Part shown: positions 48,173 through 59,245 of the stretch, piece by piece
Layout of the letters: the number at the start of each line of letters is the position of its first letter
How positions within the stretch are numbered: the stretch's first letter is position 1
Assembly (NCBI RefSeq): GCF_028737255.1
Contig: NZ_JAQZAN010000013.1
Span: 124,001 to 188,000, forward strand
Reading direction: 5' to 3'
Source: Actinomycetospora straminea
Lineage (GTDB): Bacteria > Actinomycetota > Actinomycetes > Mycobacteriales > Pseudonocardiaceae
Length of the DNA stretch: 64,000 nucleotides
The notes under the pieces: generated by a model
What the model saw: only the letters and a program-made list of their open reading frames with translations
Databases searched by the model: none
What the model was told of the DNA's origin: nothing
Made by a program: the position numbers and the translations under genes

Positions 48173-49126
48173 GTGACCGTCCGGACCACCCCCAGCGCCG
48201 TGCCCCCCGGGATGCCGGCGCACCTCTGGGAGGCCGCGAAGCGCGACGTGCGCGGGGTGATCCCCGACTGGCTGCGCAGCGCGAAGGAGAACGGGGCGGA
48301 CGCGCCCGCGCACATCCGCGAGGTCGCCCGCCGGGCGGCGAAGGCCGGCGCGGGGCTGGGCATGGCGATCGCCGTCGGCACCCAGGTCGACGCCGCCGCG
48401 TCGGAGACCGACGGCGCCGCGGTGACCACGGTCGCGCACACGACACCCGAGGTCCCGGCTGTGCCGGGCGAGGGGCCGGCGCTGGCGGAGTCGTTCCGCG
48501 TGCTCGACCCGCAGGGCGTCGGGGACGGCTGGCTCTCGGTCGAGATGTACCAGGACGTCGTGGTCAACGAGGGCGCCGACGCGGCGTACAACGTCGACGC
48601 CTTCCAGTACATGGTCATCTCCGACGACGCCGGGCAGCGCTACGTCTTCAAGGAGCACCACCACGCCGCGGTGTCCGAGCCCCCGGCCCGCGAGACCGAC
48701 CTGCTCATCCACGAGCGGGGCCAGGTGCACGTCGTCGAGAACCCCGACGGCAGCTTCTCGGTGGACACCGTGAGCTACGACCGCAGCGTCAACGGCGTCA
48801 GCGAGCCGGCGCCCGCGGGCGGGCTGGACGACGAGCCCGCCGACGTCACGGTCCCCGACGACGACCCGCCCGACCTCCCCGACTGGACCCCGCCGACCGG
48901 GCTGGCGCCGATCCCGGCGCCCGCGGTGTCGCCCGAGGACCACGCCCGGGACGAGGCACCCGCCGTCGTCCCGGACCCCCTCGACGACCTCGACGCCCCC
49001 GACCCGACCCCCGGTGCCGGCGACCCGGGCGGCGCCCCGGACGAACCGGAGACGAGCGCCGCGGCCTCCCCCGACGACGACGGCCCCGGTAACGACCCGC
49101 CCGACGCGAGCGAACTCGCCGTCTGA
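48173..49126 (+). CDS. Unknown acidic protein of the GTPase/Hsp70 locus
   Basis: About 317 residues from GTG 48173; an earlier in-frame ATG (48089) would put element copy 3 inside the gene and is rejected. Residues 1-85 are helical and basic (HLWEAAKRDVRGVIPDWL, IREVARRAAKAGAGLG); 105-205 look like a small beta-rich domain (SFRVLDPQGVGDGWLSVEMY, FQYMVISDDAGQRYVFKEHH, VHVVENPDGSFSVDTVSY); the remainder is an Asp/Pro-rich disordered tail. No signal peptide or membrane helix. I do not recognise a family. Its place between two dynamin genes and the Hsp70 gene suggests it is an adaptor or client. Confidence 0.75.
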   Translation: MTVRTTPSAVPPGMPAHLWEAAKRDVRGVIPDWLRSAKENGADAPAHIREVARRAAKAGAGLGMAIAVGTQVDAAASETDGAAVTTVAHTTPEVPAVPGEGPALAESFRVLDPQGVGDGWLSVEMYQDVVVNEGADAAYNVDAFQYMVISDDAGQRYVFKEHHHAAVSEPPARETDLLIHERGQVHVVENPDGSFSVDTVSYDRSVNGVSEPAPAGGLDDEPADVTVPDDDPPDLPDWTPPTGLAPIPAPAVSPEDHARDEAPAVVPDPLDDLDAPDPTPGAGDPGGAPDEPETSAAASPDDDGPGNDPPDASELAV

Positions 49127-49201
49127 CCGGCGCCGACCCGCACGCGACCCCGCACCCGACACGACACCCCCACGACCGCACGAGCGAGAGAGGAGATTCC
49201 G

Positions 49202-50995
<1,794 letters not shown>

Positions 50996-51014
50996 CGGCT
51001 CTTGACGCCCGGGG

Positions 51015-53672
51015 TCAGCGGGCGACGTGCAGGCCGGCGACCTGCGAGAGCTCCCCGCGCCCGGACACGCCCAGCTTCGCGTAGACCGCCCGGAGCACGT
51101 TGTCCACGGTGCGCACCGAGACGACGAGCTGCTCGGCGATCGCCTTGCTGGTCAGGCCGGTGGCGGCCAGCGAGGCGATCTCCAGCTCGCGGCGCGTCAG
51201 CTCCGTCGAGGCCTCGAGGAGCCCGAGGGCCGGGGTCCGCGCGTCCTCGCACTCCTGGGCCCACGCGCGGGAGCGGGCTGCCGACGCCCGCGCGGGCACG
51301 GTGCTGCCGTCCGCGCGGTGCACCGCGGACGCCTGGGCGGCCACCTCGGCGGCGAGCAGGAGCGCCCCGAGCGCCTCGAAGCGGGCGGCGACCTCGTCGA
51401 GGGTGGCGCCGTCGCGCGCGCTCAGGGCCCGGGAGTGGGCGACCATCACCGCCGGCAGCTCGCCGTCGAGGTCGGCGGCGAGGACCTCCAGCTCGTCGGC
51501 CACCACGCCGGTGGCCCGCAGGCGGATGACGGCGTGCAGGGTCTGCAGCCGGTGCCCGGGGTCGTCGGGCGCGGTGACGGCGGCGATCGCGGCCTCGGTC
51601 GCGGCCGACACCCGGCCCTCGACGCCCAGGAGCCACACGCGGGCGGCGTTCTGCCAGCCCGCGAGCAGGCCGCCCCCGGGGACGTCGTCGGCGGCGTCGA
51701 GCACGGTGCGGGCCTCGGCGAGCTCGCCGGACGCGGCGAGGGCGATCGACAGCTCGGCGGCCAGCGGGACCGCGAAGCAGAAGCGCGACGCGGACACCGC
51801 GGCCGACGCCTCCCGCAGCCAGCGCACCGCGGTCGCGACCCGGCCGCGGCGACCCGCGACGATCCCCTGCCACGTGGCGTAGAGGGCCACCGGCGTGCGC
51901 AGGCCCTGGGCCAGCGCCTCGGCGTACCCGTCGCGGGCGAGCTCGTCGGCGCGGTCCAGGTCGCCGGCCTGCAGGTGGGCGTACCAGGAGGCGGCGAGGA
52001 GCTGGAACCGCAGCCAGCCGCCGTTCGGGTCGCCGTCGCGCTCGATCCTCGGCAGGCCGCGCGCGACGAGCTCCCGGGCGCGGCCCAGCAGGCCCGCGCG
52101 GGCGGCGGCGAAGGCGGCGACCGAGAGCGCGGCGACGCGGACCTCGGGGGGTTCGGGATCGGCGGCGTCGGGGGCGAGCAGCGGCTCGAGGCGGTCGAGC
52201 GCGGCGCGGGGCCGGCCCTCGAGCAGCGACGAGACCGCCCGCAGCCACGTCACGCCGGCCGGCGCCTCGCCCGCGGGGATCGTCTGCTCCAGCGCCCGCA
52301 GGACGTCGCGTGCCCCGACGACGTCGTGCAGGCCCCAGGCGGCGTTCGGCACCCGCACGAGGGCGGACGCGACGAGCTCGGACGCCGGGGCCGACGCCGC
52401 CTCCGGGCGCGACGCCACCTCGGCGAGCACCGCCTCGGCCTCGCTGAAGCGGTCGGCGGCGACGAGGGCGCGGGCGAGCTGGAGGCGCACCTCGACGGTG
52501 CCGCCGGAGTCCGCGGCGGCGCGCAGCAGCTGGTCGGCGAGCGCGGCGTCGGCGGCCGCCGCGTCGCGGGCGGCGGCGAGCAGCTCGTGCGCGTCGGCCT
52601 CCTCGCCCTGGCCGACCCGGAACCCCAGCAGCCGGCTGCGGTCCTCGCCGCGGCGGGTGCCGTGCGCCTCCATCGCCTGCGCGAGGCGATGGTAGGCCTG
52701 CCGCTCCTGCAGCGGGGTGGCCTGCTGGCGGAGGATCTCGGCGTAGAGCGGGTGCTTGAGGCGGACGTTGACCCGCCGCCCCTCGCGCACCGACTCCACC
52801 AGCCCCCGGCGCTCCAGCGTCGCGAGCACCGACGGCGAGACGAGCTCGGCCGCGACCTCGCTGCCCAGCGGCTGCCCGAACGCCAGCAGCCGCAGGAGGT
52901 CGCGCTCCGGGGCGGCGAGCGAGCCCATGCGCGCCTCGACCATCTCGACCAGCCGCGACGACGGCGCGAACGGTCCTTCCCAGCGCCACACCGCCCCGTG
53001 CTGGCGCAGGGTCCCGTTCTCGCGCGCGCCGTCGACGAGCTCGCGCAGGAAGAGCGCGTTGCCCAGCGCGTAGCGCCACAGCCGCTGCAGGGCCGCGCCG
53101 TCCACGTGCCCGCCGAGCGCCCGGGCCACCAGCTGGTCGCTCTGGGCGCGGTCGAACTCACCGATGTCGAGGCGCTCGACCAGCCCTTCCTTCCACAGCG
53201 CGAAGATCGGGTCCGGGACGCTGAGCCCGGTCGGCGCAGTGACGACGAGGAAGGCGTCACCGGACACGGCGAGCTGCTGGAGCAGCACCGCCGAGGTCGT
53301 GTCGAGGACGTGCGCGTCGTCGACGGCGAGGACGAGCTGGGTGCCCGGCTCGGGGCGCAGGGCCCGCCGCGCCTCGTGCAGCAGGTGGCCGGTCAGCGCC
53401 TCGCCGTCCGGCACGGTCCCCGTCCGTGGCAGCAGGTGGCTCATCGCGCCGAGCGGGATGTCCTGGGTCGACCGGCTCGCCATCACCCAGACGGGCGAGA
53501 CGCTGGAACCCTCCGTGGTCACGATCGCGGCCAGGGTCGCCCGGGCCAGTCGGGTGCGTCCGACCCCGGGCGGGCCCACGAGCAGGACGCCGGCGCACTG
53601 CCGGGTCCGGGCGAGGTGGACGATCGAGGACAGCGTCTCGGAGCGCCCGACCAGCGGCCAGACCTCCGGCAT
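51015..53672 (-). CDS. LAL-type LuxR-family transcriptional regulator
   Basis: An 885-residue regulator: N-terminal AAA ATPase with Walker A written G-P-P-G-V-G-R-T-R (R39 in place of the usual Lys) and Walker B L-V-L-A-V-D-D-A-H, a long helical TPR-like middle, and a C-terminal LuxR helix-turn-helix (about 820-875) with L-T-R-R-E-L-E-I-A-S-L-A-A-T-G and R-T-V-D-N-V-L-R-A-V-Y-A-K-L-G-V. The K-to-R change may reduce ATP hydrolysis. It is convergent with the Hsp70 gene and divergent from the kinase gene, and is the natural candidate to bind the GAGTAG palindromes. Confidence 0.88.
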   Translation of the reverse strand: MPEVWPLVGRSETLSSIVHLARTRQCAGVLLVGPPGVGRTRLARATLAAIVTTEGSSVSPVWVMASRSTQDIPLGAMSHLLPRTGTVPDGEALTGHLLHEARRALRPEPGTQLVLAVDDAHVLDTTSAVLLQQLAVSGDAFLVVTAPTGLSVPDPIFALWKEGLVERLDIGEFDRAQSDQLVARALGGHVDGAALQRLWRYALGNALFLRELVDGARENGTLRQHGAVWRWEGPFAPSSRLVEMVEARMGSLAAPERDLLRLLAFGQPLGSEVAAELVSPSVLATLERRGLVESVREGRRVNVRLKHPLYAEILRQQATPLQERQAYHRLAQAMEAHGTRRGEDRSRLLGFRVGQGEEADAHELLAAARDAAAADAALADQLLRAAADSGGTVEVRLQLARALVAADRFSEAEAVLAEVASRPEAASAPASELVASALVRVPNAAWGLHDVVGARDVLRALEQTIPAGEAPAGVTWLRAVSSLLEGRPRAALDRLEPLLAPDAADPEPPEVRVAALSVAAFAAARAGLLGRARELVARGLPRIERDGDPNGGWLRFQLLAASWYAHLQAGDLDRADELARDGYAEALAQGLRTPVALYATWQGIVAGRRGRVATAVRWLREASAAVSASRFCFAVPLAAELSIALAASGELAEARTVLDAADDVPGGGLLAGWQNAARVWLLGVEGRVSAATEAAIAAVTAPDDPGHRLQTLHAVIRLRATGVVADELEVLAADLDGELPAVMVAHSRALSARDGATLDEVAARFEALGALLLAAEVAAQASAVHRADGSTVPARASAARSRAWAQECEDARTPALGLLEASTELTRRELEIASLAATGLTSKAIAEQLVVSVRTVDNVLRAVYAKLGVSGRGELSQVAGLHVAR

Positions 53673-54024
53673 GCGTCCGAACCCCCTCGGCTCCGCGCTC
53701 CCACCCGCGCTCGTGTGCTCCCCGTATGGTTCACGGACCGTACGCGGAGGACAAGGAGTGGGATCGACCGGGGCACCCGGTCGTGTCCCCCCGTCCGGGC
53801 CCGTGACCAGCGGGATCGTCCGGCGACGGGGCCGGTGCCGGCGGTGGGGTGGTCGCGCGGCGCTCGGGCAGCCGGGTGCCCCGGTGCCACCCGGACGGCG
53901 GCATCGTCCGCCCTCGGCCCGCTCGGCGACGGTCGGTACGGAACGGCTCCGTGCCGCGGGGGACGGCGTTAACCTACGGCGCGGGTCGCCCGGGGGGCGC
54001 CGGCCGGGACAGGGGTGTGATCAG
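53673..54024. other. 352-nt gene-free divergent promoter region
   Basis: Lies between the LuxR-type gene (minus) and the kinase gene (plus). It holds one dyad (53723-53744) and a GGAGG-GTG start-like signal at 53746-53760. In frame, that start would add 89 low-complexity Arg/Pro residues to the kinase and looks non-coding. A GTTAAC patch near 53968 is the only AT-rich spot and could be a -10 region. No RNA gene recognised. Confidence 0.5.
53723..53744. promoter_or_regulatory. Imperfect palindrome in the LuxR/kinase divergent promoter
   Basis: CGTATGGTTCA / CGGACCGTACG matches its complement at 8 of 11 positions, about 50 nt upstream of the LuxR-type start. It is unrelated in sequence to the GAGTAG elements. 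Candidate autoregulatory site. Confidence 0.35.
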
Positions 54025-56280
54025 GTGGCCGCCGAGGGCGAGGTGTTCGGCCCGTACGAGCTGAGGCGTCTGGTCGGACGCGGCGCGATGGGTGAGGTGT
54101 GGGAGGCGTTCGACACGCGGCGTGAGCGCCCGGTCGCGCTGAAGCTCCTCGGCGGTGCGGTCGCGACCGACCCGCAGTTCCGGGCGCGCTTCCAGCAGGA
54201 GGCCCGGGTGACCGCGCGGCTGTCCTCGCTGCACGTCATCCCGATCCACGACTTCGGCGAGATCGACGGCCGCCTCTTCGTCGACATGCGGCTGGTCGAC
54301 GGCGGCGACCTCGCGGCCGTGGTGCGCGCCCACCCGACGGGGCTGCCGCCCGCGCGCGCCGTCGACATCGTCGGGCAGATCGCGGAGGCCCTGGACGCGG
54401 CGCACGACGCCGGCCTCGTGCACCGCGACGTCAAGCCGTCGAACGTGCTTCTCACCGGGCAACGCGCCGGCGACTTCTGCTTCCTCGTCGACTTCGGCAT
54501 CGCGCGCATCGCCGGGGCGGGCTCGTCGCACCTGACGACCAGTGGCACCGTGCTGGGCACCACCGCCTACATGGCGCCGGAGCTGTTCAGCGGCGAGACG
54601 GCGACGTTCCGCAGCGACGTCTACGCGCTGGCCTGCCTGTTCTTCGAGCTGCTCACCGGGCACCGTCCCTACGCCGGGCCCGACCCGGTGGCGCACATGG
54701 GCCAGCACGTGCACCAGCCGGTGCCCGCGCCGTCGTGGTCCCGGGCGGACCTCGCGGTCTTCGACCGCGTCGTCGCCACCGGCATGGCGAAGGACCCCGC
54801 CCACCGCTACCCGACGCCCGGCGCGCTCGCCGACGCCGCGGTCGCGGCGGGGCGGCCCGGCCCGGGTTCCGCGCCGGTCGGGGCCACGTCGGCGCTCGGC
54901 GCGGGGCGCACCGGCCCGCCGCCGAGCCCGCCGCCCGCACGGCCGGCCGCACCGACGCGTCACGGACCCCCGAGCTCCGGGTGGCCCGCCGTGGACGGGG
55001 CGCGCACGGGCACCGTCACGGGTCCGGTGACGGCGCCCTCGTCGGCGTCGGGGTCGGCGTCGGTGTCGGGGTCGGGCGCGGCGGCGGCGTCGGCGGCGCC
55101 CGCCCCGGCCCCGTCACGGGCGCCCGACCCCACGGGCGTCGGGGCCACGACCCCCGGCGGGCGCCCGCCCCCGCCCGCACTGGGGGCGCCGGCGAAGCGC
55201 CGCCCGTGGCGGTGGCTCGCCGTCGGGCTCGCGGCGCTGGTGATCATCGCCGGGAGCGTGGTCGTCGCGGACCAGGTCTACGACGTCCTGTCCCCGGGCT
55301 CGGTCCCCACGGCGCAGGCCGTGGCCCCGCCGCTGCAGAGCCCGCGCTGGGTCGAGCTGAGCGCCGACGGGCGCCGGGCGTTCGTCAGCGGCCAGGCCGG
55401 CGACCCGACGCCCTCGCCCTCGGTCGCGGTCGTCGACACCGCGACCAACCGGCTCACCGGCACGGTCCCGGTCAGCACCTTCCCCGGCGACCTCGCCGTC
55501 AGCGGCGACGGCACGCGGCTCTTCGTCACCGAGCGGGGCTCGGACGCCGCACCCGGGAGCGCGCTGGCGATCATCGACACGGCGGCGGGCAGCGTGTCGG
55601 CGCAGATCGAGCTCGGCACGGCGGCGCCCTCGGGCCTGGCGCTGAGCCCCGACGGGCGGCGCGTCTACGTCGCGAACGAGGGGACGAACGCCGCGCCCGG
55701 CAGCACCGTGTCGGTGGTCGACCTCGCGACCTCGTCGGTGATCGCGAGCGTGCCGGTCGGCCAGGGCCCCAGCGGCCTCGCGATCACTCCGGACGGGCGC
55801 AAGCTCTACGTCGCCAACGAGGGGGTGCTCACCGGCGTCGGCAACACCGTCTCGGTCGTCGACACCGCGACCAACGCCGTGACCGCCACGATCCCGGTCG
55901 GCGACACCCCGCGCAGCATCGCCGTCCGCCCCGACGGGCGCTACGCCTACGTCGCCAGCCAGGGCACGCAGCAGGCGCCGCAGGGCTCGGTCAGCGTCGT
56001 CGACACGTCCACCGACACCGTGACCGCCACGATCACCGAGGGCGTCGGCGGACCCATCGGCGTCGCGGTCACGGGCGACGGCCGCAACGTGCTGGTCACC
56101 AACTACGGGGGCGACGCCGCCCCCGGCTCGACCGTGACCGTGATCAACAGCCGGGACGACGTCATCGGCACGGTCCCCGTCGGCCAGCTGCCCTTCGGCG
56201 TCGCCGCCTCCCGTGACGGCACCCGCGCCTACGTCACCAGCCGCGCGGAGTTCTGGCAGCTCGACTTCCCCGCCCGCTGA
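54025..56280 (+). CDS. Transmembrane Ser/Thr protein kinase with extracellular YVTN beta-propeller
   Basis: A 751-residue receptor kinase. Kinase domain 10-275: glycine loop G-R-G-A-M-G-E-V, ATP lysine K40 in A-L-K-L-L, catalytic H-R-D-V-K-P-S-N (D135), D-F-G (D156) and an A-P-E motif. A Pro/Ala/Ser juxtamembrane linker (280-390) leads to one transmembrane helix (about 397-420). The C-terminus (435-751) is a beta-propeller of about six to seven YVTN/NHL-like blades with repeated S-P-D-G-R-x-V/A-Y-V-A-N, G-N-T-V-S-V-V-D-T-A-T and D-T-V-T-A-T-I motifs, placed outside the cell. PknD-like layout. The GTG at 54025 starts one turn before the kinase fold. Confidence 0.88.
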   Translation: MAAEGEVFGPYELRRLVGRGAMGEVWEAFDTRRERPVALKLLGGAVATDPQFRARFQQEARVTARLSSLHVIPIHDFGEIDGRLFVDMRLVDGGDLAAVVRAHPTGLPPARAVDIVGQIAEALDAAHDAGLVHRDVKPSNVLLTGQRAGDFCFLVDFGIARIAGAGSSHLTTSGTVLGTTAYMAPELFSGETATFRSDVYALACLFFELLTGHRPYAGPDPVAHMGQHVHQPVPAPSWSRADLAVFDRVVATGMAKDPAHRYPTPGALADAAVAAGRPGPGSAPVGATSALGAGRTGPPPSPPPARPAAPTRHGPPSSGWPAVDGARTGTVTGPVTAPSSASGSASVSGSGAAAASAAPAPAPSRAPDPTGVGATTPGGRPPPPALGAPAKRRPWRWLAVGLAALVIIAGSVVVADQVYDVLSPGSVPTAQAVAPPLQSPRWVELSADGRRAFVSGQAGDPTPSPSVAVVDTATNRLTGTVPVSTFPGDLAVSGDGTRLFVTERGSDAAPGSALAIIDTAAGSVSAQIELGTAAPSGLALSPDGRRVYVANEGTNAAPGSTVSVVDLATSSVIASVPVGQGPSGLAITPDGRKLYVANEGVLTGVGNTVSVVDTATNAVTATIPVGDTPRSIAVRPDGRYAYVASQGTQQAPQGSVSVVDTSTDTVTATITEGVGGPIGVAVTGDGRNVLVTNYGGDAAPGSTVTVINSRDDVIGTVPVGQLPFGVAASRDGTRAYVTSRAEFWQLDFPAR

Positions 56281-56347
56281 TCCTGCGGCGACGGCTCGAC
56301 CCGGGAGACACTCGGGGCACACCACCACCACGATCGCGAGGAGTCCG

Positions 56348-57121
56348 TTGCGGATCGCCCTCGTCGCCACCTGCCTCGGCGACGCGATGTTCCCGCAGGC
56401 GCCGCGGGCGACCGTCGAGCTGCTCGAGCGCCTCGGGCACGAGGTCGTCTTCCCCGCCGAGCAGACGTGCTGCGGGCAGGCGCACGTCAACACCGGCTAC
56501 CTCGACATGGCGCTGCCGCTCGTGCGCCACCACGTCGACGTCTTCACCGGCGCCGCCGACGTCGTCGTCGCGCCGTCCGGGTCGTGCGTCGGCTGCGTGC
56601 GCCACCAGCACGCGATGGTCGCCCGGCGCGGCGGCGACGAGGGGCTGGCCCGCGCGGCCGAGGACCTGGCCGGCCGGACCTACGAGCTCTCCGAGCTGCT
56701 CGTCGACGTCCTGGGCGTCACCGACGTCGGCGCCTACTACCCGCACCGCGTCACCTACCACCCGACGTGTCACTCCCTGCGGATGCTGCGCGTCGGCGAC
56801 AAGCCGCTGCGGCTGCTGCGCGCGGTCCGGGGGCTGACGCTGACCGAGCTGCCCGACGCCGAGGTCTGCTGCGGCTTCGGCGGCACGTTCGCGGTGAAGA
56901 ACGCCGAGACCTCGACGGCGATGCTCGCGGACAAGATGGCGAACGTGCTCTCCACGCACGCCGAGGTCTGCACGGCGGGGGACACGTCGTGCCTCATGCA
57001 CATCGGGGGCGGGCTCTCGCGGCTGCGCTCGGGGGTGCGCACGGTGCACCTCGCGGAGATCCTGGCCTCGACCGAGGACGCGCCCCGGGTGCCCGACGCG
57101 ATCATGAGCGAGGCGCGATGA
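56348..57121 (+). CDS. lutA: L-lactate oxidation iron-sulfur protein LutA
   Basis: A 257-residue CCG-domain protein: T-C-L-G-D at the start, C-C-G-Q in the first CCG repeat, V-A-P-S-G-S-C-V-G-C, then T-Y-H-P-T-C-H-S and V-C-C-G-F-G-G-T-F in the second repeat. These cysteines coordinate heterodisulfide-reductase-like [4Fe-4S] clusters. With LutB and LutC it forms the membrane-independent L-lactate dehydrogenase/oxidase system. The start is TTG at 56348 behind a GAGGAG site, since L-R-I-A-L-V-A-T-C is the conserved N-terminus. Followed by lutB with 4-nt overlap. Confidence 0.93.
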   Translation: MRIALVATCLGDAMFPQAPRATVELLERLGHEVVFPAEQTCCGQAHVNTGYLDMALPLVRHHVDVFTGAADVVVAPSGSCVGCVRHQHAMVARRGGDEGLARAAEDLAGRTYELSELLVDVLGVTDVGAYYPHRVTYHPTCHSLRMLRVGDKPLRLLRAVRGLTLTELPDAEVCCGFGGTFAVKNAETSTAMLADKMANVLSTHAEVCTAGDTSCLMHIGGGLSRLRSGVRTVHLAEILASTEDAPRVPDAIMSEAR

Positions 57122-58593
57122 CCACCACCGACCTGGGCATGCCGACCGTCGCGTCGGACCCGCACGGCCACCTGCGCGGCACCGAGACCTTCCCCGTCGC
57201 CGCGCACCGCGCGCTCGCCGACACCCAGCTGCGCCAGAACCTCGGGCACGCCACGCGCACCATCCGCGCGAAGCGGGCCGCGGTCGTCGGGGAGGTCGAC
57301 GACTGGGAGGAGCTGCGCCGCGCCGGCGAGTGCCTCAAGGCCGACGTCATGGCCCGGCTGCCCGAGCTGCTCGAGCAGCTCGAGGCGTCGGTGACCGCGC
57401 GCGGCGGGGTGGTGCACTGGGCGCGCGACGCGCAGGAGGCCAACCGGATCGTCGTCGACCTGGTGCGGCAGACCGGCGCCGACGAGGTCGTCAAGGTCAA
57501 GTCGATGGCGACCCAGGAGACCGGGCTCAACGAGGCCCTGGGCGAGGCCGGGATCGCGGCGCTGGAGACCGACCTCGCCGAGCTCATCGTCCAGCTCTCG
57601 GACGACCGGCCGTCGCACTTCCTCGTCCCCGCGATCCACCGCAACCGCTCGGAGATCCGCGACATCTTCCTGCGCGAGATGCCCGACGTGGACCCGGACC
57701 TCACCGACGAGCCGCGCAAGCTCGCGATGGCGGCCCGCGCGCACCTGCGCCGGAAGTTCCTGTCGGCGACGGTCGGGATCTCCGGGGTCAACTTCGCCGT
57801 GGCCGACAGCGGGACGATCTCGGTGGTCGAGTCCGAGGGCAACGGGCGGATGTGCCTGACGCTGCCCGACACCCTGATCACGGTCATGGGCGTCGAGAAG
57901 ATCGTGCCGACGTGGTCGGACCTCGAGGTGTTCCTGCAGCTGCTGCCGCGCAGCTCGACCGGCGAGCGGATGAACCCGTACACGTCGACGTGGAGCGGGG
58001 TGACGCCCGGCGACGGTCCGCAGACGTTCCACCTGGTGCTGCTCGACAACGGCCGCTCGAATGTCCTGGCCTCGCCGGACGGGCGGCAGGCGCTGCACTG
58101 CATCCGGTGCTCGGCGTGCCTCAACGTGTGCCCGGTCTACGAGCGCGCGGGCGGGCACGCCTACGGGTCGATCTACCCGGGGCCGATCGGGGCGGTGCTG
58201 TCGCCGCAGCTCACGGGCATCTCGGGTCCCGACGACGTCAACGCCTCGCTGCCCTACGCGTCGTCGCTGTGCGGGGCGTGCTTCGACGCGTGCCCGGTGC
58301 GCATCGACATCCCGCACCTGCTGGTGCAGCAGCGCGCGGCGGCGATCGACGCCCACACCCGCCCGACGGCGCAGGACGTGGCGATGCGCGCCGCCGCGGC
58401 GGCGATGGCCACGCCGGGGCGGTTCTCGCTGGCCGAGCGGGTGGTGAAGCTGGGGCGGCTGCTCGGGCGCTCGGGGCGGATCCGCTCGGTGCCGGGGCCG
58501 GGCGCGGCGGCGTGGTTCGGGGCGCGGGACATGCCCCCGCCACCGGCGGAGACGTTCCGGGAGTGGTGGGCGCGCACCCGGGGCGGCTCGTGA
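57118..58593 (+). CDS. lutB: L-lactate oxidation iron-sulfur protein LutB
   Basis: A 491-residue protein with an LUD domain (about 70-300, including K-V-K-S-M-A-T-Q-E and V-G-I-S-G-V-N-F-A-V-A-D-S-G-T) and a ferredoxin-like part with two [4Fe-4S] motifs, C-I-R-C-S-A-C-L-N-V-C-P and C-G-A-C-F-D-A-C-P. Typical length and order of LutB. ATG 57118 overlaps the lutA stop and its own stop overlaps the lutC GTG, so the whole system is translationally coupled. Confidence 0.94.
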   Translation: MTTTDLGMPTVASDPHGHLRGTETFPVAAHRALADTQLRQNLGHATRTIRAKRAAVVGEVDDWEELRRAGECLKADVMARLPELLEQLEASVTARGGVVHWARDAQEANRIVVDLVRQTGADEVVKVKSMATQETGLNEALGEAGIAALETDLAELIVQLSDDRPSHFLVPAIHRNRSEIRDIFLREMPDVDPDLTDEPRKLAMAARAHLRRKFLSATVGISGVNFAVADSGTISVVESEGNGRMCLTLPDTLITVMGVEKIVPTWSDLEVFLQLLPRSSTGERMNPYTSTWSGVTPGDGPQTFHLVLLDNGRSNVLASPDGRQALHCIRCSACLNVCPVYERAGGHAYGSIYPGPIGAVLSPQLTGISGPDDVNASLPYASSLCGACFDACPVRIDIPHLLVQQRAAAIDAHTRPTAQDVAMRAAAAAMATPGRFSLAERVVKLGRLLGRSGRIRSVPGPGAAAWFGARDMPPPPAETFREWWARTRGGS

Positions 58594-59231
58594 GCGCCCG
58601 CGAGGAGGTCCTGGCCCGGCTGCGGGCCGCGCGGGACGCGGGCGGCGCGACGTCGCCCGACGTGCCCCGGGAGTACCGGCGGACCGGCTCGCACCCGCCG
58701 GGCAGCGCGGCGGCGGTCGCGCGGCTCGACGAGACGCTGACCGACTACCGCGCGACGGTGCACCGCGTCGCCGACGAGGACGGCGTCTCGGCGGTGATCG
58801 CGCGGGTGCTCGAGGACGCCGGCGCGACGACGTTCGTCGCCCCGCCCGGGCTCCCGGCGCGCTGGCTCGCCGAGGTCACCGCCCGCGTGCGGCCCGACGC
58901 CCCGCCGCTCCCGGTCGCCGAGCTCGACCGCGTGGACGCCGTGGTCACCGGCGCGGCCGTGGCGATCGCCGACACGGGGACGTTCGTGCTCGACGCGCGG
59001 GCGCCGGACCAGGGCCGGCGGGCGATCACCCTCGTCCCCGACCACCACGTGTGCGTGCTGCGCGCCGACGCCGTGGTGTCGTCGGTGCCCGAGGCCCTGG
59101 CGCGGCTGGACCCGGACGGGCCGCTGACCTTCGTCTCCGGGCCCTCGGCCACCAGCGACATCGAGCTCGACCGCGTCGAGGGCGTCCACGGCCCCCGCCG
59201 CCTCGACGTGGTGCTGGTCGGCCCTCGGTGA
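58590..59231 (+). CDS. lutC: L-lactate oxidation protein LutC (LUD domain)
   Basis: A 213-residue single LUD-domain protein; the pattern A-V-A-I-A-D-T-G-T-F-V-L, I-T-L-V-P-D-H-H-V-C-V, F-V-S-G-P-S-A-T-S-D-I-E and G-V-H-G-P-R-R-L-D-V-V-L-V matches LutC. It completes lutABC. GTG start overlaps lutB. The stop lies within the terminator-like hairpin at 59223-59245. Lactate permease and regulator genes are not adjacent. Confidence 0.93.
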   Translation: MSAREEVLARLRAARDAGGATSPDVPREYRRTGSHPPGSAAAVARLDETLTDYRATVHRVADEDGVSAVIARVLEDAGATTFVAPPGLPARWLAEVTARVRPDAPPLPVAELDRVDAVVTGAAVAIADTGTFVLDARAPDQGRRAITLVPDHHVCVLRADAVVSSVPEALARLDPDGPLTFVSGPSATSDIELDRVEGVHGPRRLDVVLVGPR

Positions 59232-59245
59232 GAAGCTGACCGAGG
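59223..59245 (+). terminator. Hairpin over the lutC stop codon
   Basis: CCTCGGT pairs with ACCGAGG (7 bp) across a 9-nt loop, with the TGA of lutC at its edge. Possible weak terminator of the lut operon. Confidence 0.45.

Noticed and set aside
53758-54024. Upstream GTG with a good ribosome site as the true start of the kinase gene
   Set aside because: The added 89 residues are low-complexity Arg/Pro/Gly with no homology, and the kinase fold begins right after GTG 54025. Kept only as a remark.
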